From the NCBI GenBank assembly GCA_032173965.1, contig CM063290.1, forward strand, positions 12,363,501-12,427,500: DNA of 64,000 nucleotides. The letters are read 5' to 3'. This document shows, one piece after another, positions 28,360-43,800 of this stretch. Positions within the stretch are counted from its first letter, which is position 1; the number at the start of each line of letters is the position of its first letter. This stretch comes from Sitta carolinensis. Taxonomy: Eukaryota; Chordata; Aves; Passeriformes; Sittidae. Under the pieces are notes generated by a model. It was not told where the DNA came from, ran no database searches, and worked only from the letters and a program-made list of their open reading frames with translations. The position numbers and the translations under genes are program-made.

Positions 28360-28856
28360 CTTGAAAACTCATTTTTCTTCGGACACCTCCTTCCTTATTG
28401 CTACCTAAAAAAGCAGAAGACTGAGGATGGATGACACTTAGTTCAGAGTCCATGAACATTGCTGCTTCATCAGGCTATTCCCTTGAGAGCTGAATGGGCT
28501 CATTTCTGACAAGGAGTGCCCTTGCTGCCATCACAGGGTGCCCATTCTTTCAGTCAGTCCAGCATAACTGTTCATGGAGCCACACTGTTTACCAGTAGTA
28601 GCCCGCCTTGGGGAAAAAAAAGTAACAGGAAGTTTTCTGTAATGCTTTTTGGAAAATTGGATCAGACATATCATATTTCAATCCTACCAAAAAACCAAAC
28701 TCTTCCTGGAAAAAGTTATACAGGCAGGGAAGAATGATTTGGAACAGGAATTTCTTAAGCCAACTTTATACCACTGAGGAGAGACTACACATAACCACAG
28801 CTTTACTGTCTCTTGCTAATTCCATTCTAGTTCACATGAGTACAAGCCAAGAACAC

Positions 28857-28887
<31 letters not shown>

Positions 28888-31800
28888 GATCAGGCCCCAA
28901 GTTCAGGAAAAGCAGTTTTTTTACAAGAACAGTTCTGAAAAATGCTGCCAGTTGCTTGCAGTTCACAAAAAACATTGAGCATGACATTCCCAGCTTTTGC
29001 AGATTTCACTACACATAGTTGCATTCCAGTTCTTGTACCTCAATGCATTCCCACAGTTATGTCCTAGGTTTTACATCCAAGCAATCTCTGCAGCTACATT
29101 TTGCCTTTTCCCTCTTTGCTAGCTTCAGACCATGAAGGATGTCAGGCAACATCAATTTCTCTTTTACTTTTTTTATTTTCGTCCATAACTGATTCATTTC
29201 CATTTAAGTCTCTAGTTAATCTTGTTTCTGAAAGCATTAAAGAGAATTAAAAAAACCCAAAGGAAGGAAAAGCATCTCAATATTTAGACTGCAATTTTGT
29301 ATTCGTTTGTTTATAGTCACAGTGCAACAAATTTTTATTTGTTTCTTTGGCATTAACATAAACCACAATTAAGTAACTTGTTTACAGAACTGCAGCAAGA
29401 TCTGATAAGATTATTTTTTTAGTGTCTTTAGCTAGCAAAGAGTTCTAGCTCCACAGGACATAATGAGCTAAAAGTCTAAGATTCAAAATGAAGAACAGAG
29501 ATAAAGGCAGTTAGACCAGGCAGAATGAAGACAACACATCTGTTCAGTAATTAAACCTCTATTCCAAGAGGCAAACGTTAAGACAGAATAAGCTCAACTG
29601 GAAGAAGTATCAGCAGAACACCAAAAAACTAAAACAATTAAGGGTAGTCAAGCAAAAAGAAGTATAAAGCAAAGCAGATAGAGGTATCACAGGAGAAAGG
29701 AGAGATACACCCCACTACCACCCAATTTAGTGCAGATCTCTGAAATGCCACAGGTCCCAATAGTCTCTGGGCTATGTCCCCCACTGCCATGTGATGGGGG
29801 AATGGCATATCTGGGCCCTACAGCTGGATATGGACCAAACAGCTGTGGGGTTCCAGCCAAACCCCACTTTAATCCTATGTTCCTTTGTTTAGAAATTACT
29901 ACTTTCACTGTTTCCATCACATAAAAACTATTAGAAGTTATTATCATGCAAACATATTCACAGGCATTAGTCCAATACTGGATTACAAACACAAAAACAA
30001 TGGAGAGGATGCTGTCAGTCTATCTGAATATAGATATATACATCCAATTATGTATCACCTGGCCATAAAAGTTGTCTTCATGTTTTCATCCCAGGCTAGC
30101 AATGCATGAAAAATAGCTGATCTGAGCTGTGCTATGTTAATGCTACCCTTGTTATTCTTAATTTAATACTTTTTGAAGCCACAGAATACAAAGGTGCATT
30201 TCTCTCTGAGACATCTGTGTCAGGCATAAAGTTCACAGAAAACTGTCATAATTCTGAGTAAATGTCATGTCCACAGCCAAGACTCACTCTCCAGCTATAA
30301 ACACAGGAAGTGGTGGTGAAACAGCTGAGGACCAAGTGCCAGACCTGACGTGTAACAAAACTGTTGCTCCTTAGTGAAGTGGGAGCTGGGAGCAAAGTCT
30401 GCGTCACAGTGATCTCAGCCAGAAGAAGCCAGCTTTAGGAATAAGGATCAAATCAGGTCCAGTGTATGAGTCAAACATCTTGGCTACCCAAGATGTTCAA
30501 ATACTGCATGGCAACACACAAAACCAGAACAGCTGCTTAAGGGTGAAGGACAGCTTTTACAGATGAGCAGTCTCCCAAACTCTTCATGCTCTGTAATGAG
30601 GTCTCTCAGGAATGTGTTGTTTTCCTCCACCACCTCCCTAAAAACACAGTTCAGTTTGCTAGATACAGCTTCCTGCACAGCTGCAGTGCAGGAGGAGTAC
30701 AGATGATGGAAGGAAACTCAAGACCTGACTTTGCAGCCTTTTTACAGGAGGATAATGTCACCAGTTACCCAGCCCAGCATACAGAGAGGACAGCTGAACT
30801 CTGACGTTCATCAGGGCCCTCCCTTTAAGTGACCAGTGGAAGATATTTCTTCCAGGTTAAGGTACTTAGAGAATCCCAGGAACCAAACAGAATGATGGAT
30901 AAACTCTCCTCTAAAAAAAGAATGGGTCACTCTTAGACCAGAAGCTGCAGATATGAGCTAAGGAAACAATTTATCCTGGAGTAATGCACTACAAGCTGCT
31001 GAGCAGAACACCACACACACCGCGGCCATGGACAGGGGTCTGCAGGGCCCATTTGCTCTCACAGAAGAGTGGTGGTCACCAGTGCTTTAAAAGTCAGCTC
31101 CTCTTAAAATCTAACTGCCCTTGAAGCCACACCCTGCCTTTAGTCTCTTGCTCATTCATTCATCATATTCTAGCTTGCATTTTCAGATTGTTTTCTTGAA
31201 AATAAGGAGGCTGGAATCAGTAGTTTCTCTAAATCAGATTCTGAAAAACAAGACTGGAGAGGTCAAAGGTGCTATGGGCAACTAATTAACAATTATTAAT
31301 TCTAGAAATAATACATCACTATAAAAACATTCAGAATAATAAAATCCCAATTAAAAAGTATTTTCCAATACTGTGTGTGTTTATTTGTTTTCTTTAAATT
31401 GAGAAAAGTTTTGATTCATTTTTTTGAATATACTTTCAGAAAAACAGGAACAAGTGACAAAATCAATTACTTTTCATTCTGGGGCTTTTGCATTTCATTC
31501 ATATATTTGATCTCATGAAATGGAAATAATGGATTTTTACCACTGCAGTTTCAATGGCATTGCTGCTAAAGTCATGTCCTCAAATCTTAGAAGGACACGG
31601 CTCTCTTGAACATATTCCATGCAGAACAGCTCCTTAATGCATAGCTTAGACCTCACGAGAGATTACATCCTTTCAGCTAACATCCACTAAACCTTAAAGA
31701 CATCTGGAAAAAAAAAAAAGTACTACTGAGTGTGAAAACCTGGAAATGAGATGCATAAGTGCAAGATAAGACTATGAACCTGACAGTTTATAGGAATGTC

Positions 31801-34800
31801 TCCTCCTCTGTGTCAGAGCCTATCAGGTGACAGCAAAAAGGACAGTAGACATTAGTAAGAGGATAGACTATGACCTGTAGTGTGATGCAAAGGCAAATTA
31901 AAATGGAGGTGTACCACAGAAGATATTACACTTGCTCACCTGTTTGGCCTGGTTTGTCTCTTCCTCTGCCTCTCTTTCCTCCCACAGCAGTTGCACCTTG
32001 AGATCACCCTTAGATGCAAAGCAACTACTCACAGACGAGCTCAGAAACAGCCACAGACAGACTGCTGAGGGCAGCCTCAGGCCAGGGGAACACACACCCC
32101 ACTGTGACTAATGCCCCTGGACACTGCCACTTTTCACTGCTCACCAAGGGCCATTTGCTGGTCACCAGGTTGCAAAGGACCCTGTCCACCAGCACAGCTG
32201 CTCTGGTTGTTGCTTTTCAGAGGAAGTCTTCACATTTGTCTGGATTAAACTTTAGGAGCTTTCTACCTGTGCTTTCTCCTGCCTTGCTGAGGTCCTGCTG
32301 GATGGCAGGCCGACCCTCCAGCTTCTCAGGGTTCCCTCCCATCACTGTGTACCTCATTTGATTTCCTCCATGTATATTGAAATATACAAAGTTGTCCAGA
32401 GGCACCTTAACCAGCACGCCAAGAAGGAATACAGTTGGTACATGTGTTATGGCATCTGACAACCAGAGACTAAAAAAGAAACATGATGTATATTGAGGGA
32501 CAAAGAAGGAACAATTAGGCCTAATAACTTTGGCTAACAGCATGGATGGATATAAGAAGAGTTTTACAACTTACGAGTGTGTCATTACCATTAGCATGAT
32601 CTGAAGAAAGAACACTGTTGCAGCCTGTCATAGAGCCCATTGAAGTCCTGATTTGGCACTGCAGAGTTTTTTCCCTACTGGCACAGAGCTCCTCCATACT
32701 GAGGAACAGATGTTGAACTCTTCCTGACAAGCTAGGATAAAATTCCTCATTCATGCTAGTACTCCTTACATTATTAATTCTTCAGTCACTGCCACAGCAC
32801 ATTTTATCAATAGCTTGGTAAAACTTCTACATGCCCTACATGAACAGTAGGGCTTTATAACTCAAAGTTTAACCTCCACCCTGAAATCCCAGAAATTTCT
32901 AGCTTGGGGGATTGAAATATGGAACTAGATTTCCTGAACAGAAGATTATGATGCTGATGAATAAGACAAGTTTTCAGGTACATAGCAAGCACTATCTGCA
33001 TTTCAAATTTCCCTGGAGAAAGAGGAATCAAGTCCTCAGTATTAAAAGGACCATTCCTCCACTCCTCTCAAGTCAGACTTCTCTTAGAAAATAATCAAAT
33101 GAAATAAAGCAAGTGTACTTACTGAATTAATAAAATTATTAAAGCAAAGGTCTGCTTGTAGGTATCACTTTTTAAGGTTGTCTGTACCTACAAGGTTTAG
33201 TTTCTCCTCAGTAATTCAAATGGTCTAAGAAGTAGGAAAAATCCTTTTAAGATGTACACTTAATTTATTCTTTACTGCTAGACTACACACAGCTCAAAGA
33301 TAATGAACATTATAAACAAATCAGTCTTCAAAAAGGAAGAAGATCTATTGCCCTTAACATACTCGTCTGGAAGCCAAACTCATTACCACTAAACTTGCAC
33401 TAGCACTTAACAGTCCGTATCACCCAGTCTATCTCACACCGACTATAAAGACTTCAGTGCTACCTGCTGGACCTAAATTTCTCTCACTCCTCTTTTGCAG
33501 TAAATTGTCAGAAATGACTAACAGTGCTATTCTCCCAAGGGTTTCACCTAATAATTTTCTCCTGAGCTTCTCCTACCCCAGGAGAGCCTGACAGTAAGCC
33601 TAAGCAGGAAATCAGCAACCCATTTCCAACACAAAGTCTGAGAAGCAGGATTTTCTTCACCTTTCAACTTCAGTGTTTCGTTCATCAGAAGACAGCTGTT
33701 AACAAGATGGGGACACAATGGTGACCATGAAAGCTTCACGGAAGAGAAGCTGATTACACTGCAAGTTGATAAAAATGCAACACATCACAATAGTGTCTTG
33801 CACAACTCTTGACTAAGGATTCAAACATTCAGGATTGGGTCAAAAGCTTTTTAAGAGGACTTACTATCAGATAGGGAAGTAGGACTACAGTATCAAGATC
33901 TTGAAACAAAAAAAAGGGCAGCAGAAAGGAGCTCAAGGAACTGATGGTGTTGTACAGAAGCCTTGCTGCTGAAAATTTGCCAACATCACAGAGCTGCTTT
34001 AATCTTTTAAATCTCAGCAACTACCCAGGATCTTGAACTCAGAAGCAGCAGATGGAATGAAGGATTTCAACATTTGAAAACTCAAGTATGTAATAAGGTC
34101 AGGAAGTGGAAGCATAAATATAACCATCAAGCGACCAACTGCAAAAGATAAAAGATAGGACATCTAACGAACACACCCTGTTAGCCTCAAGATCTGGAGT
34201 TACCAGTCAGAAGCTAAGGAGTCCTGTCAACTTTGCTTATAAAAGCTGCAAGTAATAACAGTCTGAAGAACAGTGAAGACACTAATCCCTGATTTGGAAA
34301 GATACCCCTTATGTACCTCACCTGCAACCAATGCAGAACGAGTAAATTTCACTAAATAGCCCTGGCACAGCATTCTCAGGATCTATATGCTCAGAACTGA
34401 TACAGCAGCACTTAAACACCAACAGAGGAAACCTCGTGTAAAGTAGAGGCAACTAAAGGTCTGAGTACTGTGCAATTAAACAAAAAGATACCATATAATC
34501 TTAATATGAATCTTGTGTTTGTTTCGATTTCAGAAAAATAAGGTAGTAACCGTCCCTTTTTTTTTTTTTGTAACTCCCTTAGTTGCTAATTTAAACCTTA
34601 TACCACAGTTAGAGGAGCACTGCTGTGTACAAACTGGCATATGCTGGCAAAGACTGGAACCAGAGCTCACCACATTTCAGAAGAACTGAGGACCATGAGT
34701 TGTCTACAATTCCAGTTTTATCAGGTGGATCCTCTTTACTGAAACCTGAGGGAAGTTTCAGATTTGCTATGAAGAAAGAGTCCTTAGCAAGTATTTATAT

Positions 34801-37800
34801 TTACCCTTTTTGTCCATTTCAGAAGCAGAATATTTTAGTAACACACTTTCACAGAACCAGAATGCTCCATTTCACAGTCAGAGAGAAGGATGCAGTTTGT
34901 AGCAATCAACAAATTCTGAACCTGAATTTTTTATTTAGATATTAGGTATATTAGATATTAGATTATTAATATTAGGATATTAGATATTACACTCGGTAAC
35001 CTAAACTGCATTTTACATGTAAATTAAGAGTTTTATTGTTCAGTTTTATTGTTCCTGCATACTGCAAAAAGCAGTTGGTTTGTCCTTTATGCCTTCGCAC
35101 TGAAGCAGCCAGTCAAATGAATCCAATCTCAAACCAAGAGTGCATAAGCATTAGAGCAGGACAACAGAGCAATATAGTGTATTCATGTTTTCCTCAAATT
35201 TCAAATTTGGAAAGGCTAGTTGCCTTTCCTCCTCATCCATTTCAAATGATAATGATAAACTATTTTTTTAAAAAAGCATTTAGAACTTTAAAACATAAAA
35301 ACTATGAAATGCATTCAGTACACCCACAGCCCTGGAACTTCTTTGGATACATTTAGCATATTTTCTCCCACTACTTTTAGTCATCAAGAGATTTTAAAGA
35401 CCCAGGGATTTCATTCATCTGTCAAAGCTAACTGCAGGTAAGCATTTTTTTCAACCAAACAGAAGCTTACATATCCTTTAATTACTACATGTTAAAAGTT
35501 TTTCATCTCAAATTAACTGCAAATATTTTCAAACAAAATCTTGCAAGATTGATATTTACAATACAGTCAATATTTTGTAATAGTAGACACATGCAATGCT
35601 TCCCTTTGTCATTTTTCATTTTGGAATAAATCAAGTAGGATAGAAAAAACAGGCAGATACATTCTTCAAAATCAGACATTTGACAAAAGAAATTATGTTA
35701 AATGAATGCTTTTAAAAAATCATTCTCCACAAACCAGAGATTCTTCTGAAGAATAATCCTGTAGATTCTTTTGAGGAATGTTCTCATTCTAGAAGGTGTG
35801 TAAATGTGTGTAGTCTTTTTAAACAGAGTTTAATTTACACAACAAACTTAAGCAACACACAAATTCTGCCAGAAGCTGCACTGTCAATGAAACATCTGAT
35901 TCCTCAGTCATCTTGAACAGTTTTTATCCTTAAGAGCAACCCTGTCTGGCAAAGCCAATGCCATTGTTCTATTGTTGTGGGCCTTATCTGATCAAATACT
36001 GGTATGTATGCACAGATACCAGTATTAGTATAGGATTATATACCAAATTAGTCAGCTAAAGCACCTTGGGAAATGACAGAGCAGAAACATGTGATTTCCA
36101 GTGTGCAGTTCACCTTATCCTGACACATATGGCTAAAACAAATCGAGAGCTGCTTGGGATCAAATCTTAATGAAGATTAATAGTTGTAAGGAGCCTAAGC
36201 TTAAGATCTGGCTTAAGAGGAGGGATGGTACACAGCAGATGAGATGCACTCTCCTTTTCCTGTTTAAGGAAGTTAAGAAAGAAGGGACCTAGGTCATTAT
36301 TTACTAAATACTTTCTATAGACAGGAACTCCAACTTACATGAATGGTACAAGTCTAGGAAAGACAAGATATAAGCAACATTTCCAGTTGGCCTGTGAGTC
36401 TTTAGCGTGCCTTTTGCTAGTGCCAGTTAAGATCACAAGGCCCAACACTGCCACACCTATGTTATTTTTCTTCTTCACCCACTTAGTTCTTATTTGGGTT
36501 GTCTTAAACCAAAAAGCATAGTAACAACACCACGTTATATTGAACATTGATATAACACCACATGTTCTTTACATTGAAGTGCATCCCAAGAATCCAGTTA
36601 AATGCTGTCTGATTACTTACACAAAGTACTCAAAACAAAATCCCCAAACCCCACACAAACTACATCTTTTTATGCCAAAAATTACCAACATTCAGACACC
36701 CATTAGGGCCCACTGACCAGCAGCTTGAGCAGCAAGGGAGTCACTGGAGAGCTGGAATCTAGGAATGCATCAGAGGGTGGGACAGGACTTCCAGCACAGA
36801 CTCCCACCAGCCGCTACCTCCATGCCAAGCCAAGAGGGAACCCTGCTCAGACCACAGGACAGAGACAGAAGAGGCTCAGTGTCTCCCTGGGTAGAGTCCA
36901 GAGCACAAACCCAACCCCATCTCCCAGGTCATATTCCACATCTCTTTTTTGACAGGCAGAAGGGATAACATTAATGGCCAGAACTCTGAATACAACGCAC
37001 TTTTCCTTTGCTCCAAAGGAATGAATTAAAATTTCCATCTACAACACGTCATTCTAAATACCAGTACACCAAATCTGTTCCATGATCTCCAGCATTACAT
37101 AAGTTACACCTATTTCTAACAATAACTACAAGATCACTAAAAATTGAAGACTAGAATATGCACATGCACATAAATGTGTTTGATATGCATGTGTTCCTAC
37201 ATAAATTAACATCTGGCACACAGAAATGTGGAAATCTGCAATTGTCTTGCATAGAATATGTTTTTTTTTTTTTTTTAATTTTAGCAGACAGAATACATTT
37301 CACTACATATGACTTTTCCATTTTTTTTTGTATTATATCCAACTTAGAGACTTCAAAATCACATCATGCAAATTCTCACTAGCTGTGCTTTGTTTATCAA
37401 GACAAAACTGTAAGCAGAGGTCTTCCTATAATGGCTGTTCCTATAATGTTGCTGAAGGTAGATCACAAACTCATGAAATGAAAAGGTAGTTTGTGCATGT
37501 GCATCTGCAGTCAGATTCACAACACAACTACTTCAGTGCCCATTAATATTGAAATGTGAACTACAAAAATTATCCAAGGGTATTTGCCAGAATACTGCAG
37601 TCTTAACTTAACAAATAGATAACTTAAAATGTCAAAAAGGAATCCTGATTCACAGAAAGACTTGTGCCACACTAGAAAGTTTACCAGCCATCTGACAGGC
37701 ATCTTCTCTGTTTAAAATCTCCTTTCATTCATAAAAAAAGATCTTGAAGTAACAAGGAATTTTGCAACAAATTGTTTTCTTAGTCTATCATTGTGTCAAT

Positions 37801-40800
37801 TTGAAAATGTATACATGACATCACACCATAAATTAGATTTCTCCTCACACAGGCAGTGTATCACAACAACATAACTGATTTACTCTAGGTCTGAAGCCTG
37901 GCTACTTCTAATATTCATAAAGTAAGCATTAACAATAAAATCATTATTCTGCCACATACACAAAGAATCCTCTTGAAAAGATTATCAGAAAGGCAAAACA
38001 ATGTTTGAGCCTACTAGATTGCTTAAAATTGTCCAGTTTATGAACACAATGATAATATCTACTATTTCTCATGTTCATAATCTCATCTTTTATTCATGTC
38101 AAAGATTGACAACAAAACCAGGATTTACATTGCCTCACACAGAAATATGGGAAACTCTTGCACATATTAAAATAATGTTGTGGTCCACACACTCATCTCC
38201 ATGTCCTCCCCATGGCCTTCCATTGCAGGCAGCAACTTTAGCCATCACTTTTGTTACAAACCTGCCACTGGCAAAAAGCGAAGCACCTAAATCACAACCT
38301 AAACTCACAGGAATATCTAAATCTCAATTAGAGATTTAGAAATTTAGAAAGCCCAAACCAAACATCTCTGTGATCGCATGCATTTACACAGTTTAAACCC
38401 CTATATGTGTTCTTAAAATGAATTCTGCATGTACAAGTGAGAGGCAAAAAAAAAAAGAAACTAAATTACTCTGAATTCATTCTTCTATTTCCTGCCTATG
38501 CATATGTGACACTTTATCACCTTGAGATACTAAGCTGATTCAGGCAGCAAGGCCTGCATCAAGACTAAGGCAAAGGGTTCTTGTCTGTAAACAGTAATTT
38601 CTGTAGCCAATTGAAATCAGACATTTACCTCTCCTTTTTTGTCCCAGAACAGAATATAAGAACAGAGTTTGCTTGGGAAAATTGTAGAATTATTTACTCT
38701 AGCAAAAAGTTAGCAATAATTTAAGCCATATTGTTCACTGCACGAAGTAAGATCAGGAAAAATGCTGACTGAATAATGTGGTTCTGAATACAAGGTTGTC
38801 AGCCTGAAAAAAGATCACAGGATGCTGCAAACATTGCTAAATCAGCACATTTGCTATCCAGAGGCCAACAGCTTCATAGATATATACAGTGAAAAAGTAG
38901 AGCCACCAAAAAGTCCATCTACCCCAAGACACAGGTTTCTATTTTATAGTTGCCACCTTTCCAATGAATATTCTATTTACTGACCCCATTTTCCTGAGAT
39001 TTTAGCATTGCTATTCCTCCCCTCCCAAAAAATATGAAACTACTGTCTCCACGACTTTGGTTCTTAATGTAATTACACAAGATGTGCTTAGCCAACATAA
39101 ATGAGATACTCCAGGCTAAAGAATCAAACCTCTTCAAATCTATATTTAAACTTGAAAGACTGTAAAGACTTGTATAATTACAGTTCCATTGCACACATAC
39201 ATAAATAAGCTGTCCTTCTAATTCTGCAAGTACTCATTAAAGATCAGTTGTAGAGGCTTAATTAACATCAGTTCTTCAGCAATCATCCTGCTGCTGTGCT
39301 ACAGCAATGTTATGTTAACGTGCGGATTTTGTCACTACTACTAAAAGCTGCCTTCTCACTGTGGGTTTGTTTAAAACATTTCCAGATAAAAATGTAAAAA
39401 GACCAAAACTGAGGCAGTTAACGTTTTAAGTTCCTATTAGCAATTTAAGATATAGTTAAGATATTTAAGTTTGTTCTTGCTAATGTAAATCATAATCAAA
39501 CAATTTAAAAAAAGAATCACCATTAATAACCCTATTCTTTGTTACTCATAACTGTGCCAGCCAACTTTTATTTATTATTTTAAAAATTCAGGTGCATTAC
39601 CAGATGAAGACATCCTGATTGCAGGACACATTTCTCTAATCTCCATTAGGAAGGATTGTAAACAATTTACTATTAAGTTTTTTTCAGATTTAAAATATTT
39701 CAATGTGAGAGATTTTTCAAAGATGTATTTGAGAGTGCTCTTCAATGAGCCTTCTTCATTCTTTAATGATTTCCCTCGAAAAAATGCTCTAACATTGCAC
39801 ACTATGTTCGAATAGATCCCCCTTTCCATAGGTTAATAATTTTCTTAATGTACATTTGAAAGGCATAGTTACAGACTTAAAAATAAATCAACCATTGACT
39901 ACAGCCTGAGTGGAACAGGACAGTCGCTGCAATCTCCACAGAAGTGCAGAATTAGAGATCTAGAATCAGTTTAACTAACTCCAACTCCACCAGACCCAGC
40001 AGCGTGGACAGGGATGTTGTACACATATAATTTACCAACACCCCACCAAGACTGTCCTCCACGTCATTTCAGCTACAAAAAGTGCACTTCTGGAGTCTTG
40101 TACAGGAAATTGTAAATGTTAACAACCATGTAAGTATGAAAAATGCTAAATGCAAACTGACAAGCAAATGCTTGGCAGCTTTCACTTTTGACTTAGTCTA
40201 TCTTTTTTTCTATTCTTCTGCAATACTTTCCATCCTCCCTTGCCAAGTATGTTACAAACTTGCTTTTCAGTCCCAAACACCAAGGGCAGAATGCCCAGAC
40301 AAAACATTTCTTTGGAAATTTGTTCTAAAACAGCTAGGTAAGTCTGAGCAAAACAAATAGATTTTGTATGCAGAGTTCTTGGTCTCATTCCACTTCACAC
40401 TTGAAAGGTGGCTGAGTTCCCCCCGGGAGCAGCCTCAATGATTTCAGTGGAGCCACATTCACGCAGGTGGGCTGAGCTATAAGCCTGGGCTGAACACCAG
40501 GAGTTTGTTGCCACTCACGGCAGGTTGGGAAGCAGCTGCCCTCCAGCACCCTTCCCACTGGAATTCAGCACTGAAGGGACAACTCGCCTGATGTTCCTAT
40601 TTCTACATTTTCTCCAGAAGGTAATAAGCAGACCAAAGTATATGGGGTAGGCACTTTTGATTTCTCTTGACTACTGAACACAACATACACAAAATAGGTT
40701 AAATTTGTCTCTTTTATATGTCACTCACAGTTTAAGTGACAAAACTTTTACTATTATTTGGGAAAACAGATGCCTAGTGAGAAACCTTTGGTTACACAGT

Positions 40801-43800
40801 GCAAAAGAAGATAGAAAAAACCATATCATAAATCTAGAAAGACAGGAAGTGGCACAAGTGACCTCTTCATCCTGCATCCCCTGGATAAGTGTGAGGTTCA
40901 CTTCAGCTGGCCCCACACAGACAGAGCAGGGCCAAAGCCACAGGAGAAGAGAGCCAGCACATAGCAGGGGACACCAGTGACGAGCCAGCGTGACAACACA
41001 GGCCTGCCCACCAGAGCAGTGCCCCAGCTCAGTCAAAAGGGGAGACTCCTCAGAAGAGTCCCTTTCAAGGGAATACACTATAACCACAGTGTACCCAGAA
41101 ACTACGCACTAATACTTTTACTAAGAATGGTACTTGACAACAGTTTCATTTTTATTTTGATCTACCTCATTCATCTGTCATCTGTTCTGCAGCTGGGGTC
41201 TCAGGAAATTAACAGAAATTTAAATGCAAAAAAATTTAGACTTTGGCAACAGTGAAAGAAAAGGACAAAGAAATTATCTCAAAAACACTGAGCTTTTTAT
41301 GAAAGCATAATTAAAGACTGGATCAGCCTGCATGTTTTTGAAGAGAGTTCTACAATTGCACAGATTACAAGGAATTGAATTTTGCTTTTTCTATTATTTG
41401 TTGTTTATCAAGATTCCTAACTGCTATTTAGAGCAGCTGTATTTCTACATCACTTAAAATTGCTTCTCCTTTCTAGTAATTTAGTTCCAGTGATTCATGT
41501 GGTTGCTACAGTGATACCTCATTGAGAAAAAAACATTCTACAGGTAGAAGAAGAAAAAATGAAAATGAAACAGCAATGTAGAAACCTGTTCCATTAAATT
41601 CTGAAATTCTCATTGTTTAAAGGAGAAAGAATTATTTCACAATGCTATTTGCATAAAAAAAAAGTACTGCAGGAATGAGTGATTATATACACAAAACTTG
41701 CCAACACCGCTCAGTTCTTACTGTTCAAGGACTGCTCCCAAGGCCCCTCCTCAGCCAACTTCTTCATTTGATGGGAAGTCTTTGACACATTGTAGAAGAA
41801 CTGCAAATACATTTCCTCACTAGATCTTTGGTCTGTCCATGTTTTAGGAGAGAGGATCATGACAGAAAAGCATGTGATTTCAGCAAGATTATTTTCAAAG
41901 AAGGTTTAGAAAAAAAAGTGACTACACATTTGCAAAAGTGTGTCTGAACTAATAGCCTTTCCCACTACCTTAACAATCATTTTCTAAATGACAAGTCCCC
42001 AACTCCAAACTGATTTGGCATATTGTAAGTTTACAACTCTAGTGATGCAATAAGCCATTATTGCTTCAGGTTTTATAATCCAGAGATTTCCTTATCATCT
42101 GCTAGAGGGAGGAAAAAAGAAACAGTATGCCTTGCTATGAAATAACTCATCATACTTCTGATGTGAACCTTTATTGACATTATTATCTAATACCATATCA
42201 GCACCTCAACAGCTACAATATATGTTCCCTTCAAAAGCACTTTAAGCAAGGTTTAATCTTAGAGAGATCTTAGGTTCTGTGATTTGGGGCCCAAAAATCT
42301 TAAAGCCAAGAAATATCAATATGAACTTAATGAGAAATAGATAAGCAAGAAAGAAAGCCATGTGGCTGAAAATGCCTGTAGTAGCATGTTTTGAAAGATT
42401 TAAATAATTCCCCATAAACACAGGGATTTGGTGACTCAAGAACCTTGATTCACCATGTCCTCCCAGTTATCACCACGACTGTAAGAAAGTAACCTGTGAC
42501 ATTTCTACTAACTACATACCTCCCAACAGGTTTCTTTAACAGCTCTGACAGCTATAGTGACAGGAAGGACAGAGGCTACACCCTCCTGTTCAGCAAGGTC
42601 AGGAGAAAGCTGCAGCTCAGCTTTCCTGCAAGGAAGACAGAGCAAGAAGCTGCTTTATGTCCACACTACCCCCTGCAAGAATACAGGATTCTGTCATGAC
42701 CTTGCTCTACATTAGTGTCTCTATCATCCCTCAATAAAACCACTGCAGTGACCTTCATTAAGAAGGTTTCTACTGTTTGGGTTGGGTAATTTATACAAAG
42801 AGTAAGAATAACAAAAAATAATAGCAGCAAATATTGACAACCAATAATCAAAGACATGAACTTTTTCAGAAATACTACAGGAATTTTGCTTTGCAATTTT
42901 AACCATTTCCTATCAGTTGAAGGTTGGAAGGATGTTTTGCTGGTATCGAGTGATTATACCATACGGTTTTCTGCAATTTCTTCAAAAGTAATAGTATCAG
43001 ACTGGGAAAAAGACTATCATGTGCTAGAAGACCCTAGGAAAGGGTTTTTTCCTGTTTCTTTCCTTGAAGGAAAGCATTCAAGAGGCGCAAAGGAGAACAC
43101 TACAAAGTTAATTCAAATGAACTACAATTACTTACCTTGAAGAAACAGTAGCACACTTCTGCTCACAAATTTTAGTGTCAACTTCATGTTTTCTCAAGTA
43201 TATTTAATACTTCAACGGATATCAATAATTTTTAAAAATGCAACTACTGGTACAGTTCTAAGGTTAAGCTATGCCAATCTACAACTGCATTGTCACCAAA
43301 TGGGATGAACCAACATTAGATACAGCTGTCTCAGAAAGCACATACACTAGCAAGCATGTCCAGCTCAGGACAAAGTTTTGTGAAACAGCTAAGCCAATGT
43401 AAAAGATCCCTGCTGCCCTAAGGGAGGTCTCACTCTCCATTGCCTTCCTCAAGCCTTGCTTCTGGCAGTGAAGTTTCCCCTCTCTACTTCCCATAAGCTT
43501 TAGTAGGTTTCACACCCTCTGAGATGCTAACACAACTCACTAACCTGGCAGAGAACCATTCAGTCTCTTCTGCCAGGGCACCCAGCTCATTGAAGGATCC
43601 AACAGCACACGTCACAGTCACCAAAAAACCCGTGGGAGAAGCAGCCAGCTTCTCTTCAACTGGCAGCAGAGACAGGAGCAAAGAGGGAAGAACAGGAACT
43701 CCAACTTCTGCCAAGGGTAAGCCATTCAACCAACCTTCCTTCTCCAACTTCCTCTACATCCCAGAAACCACAGGATTGCTAAAGCTGATACAAAGAGGAG

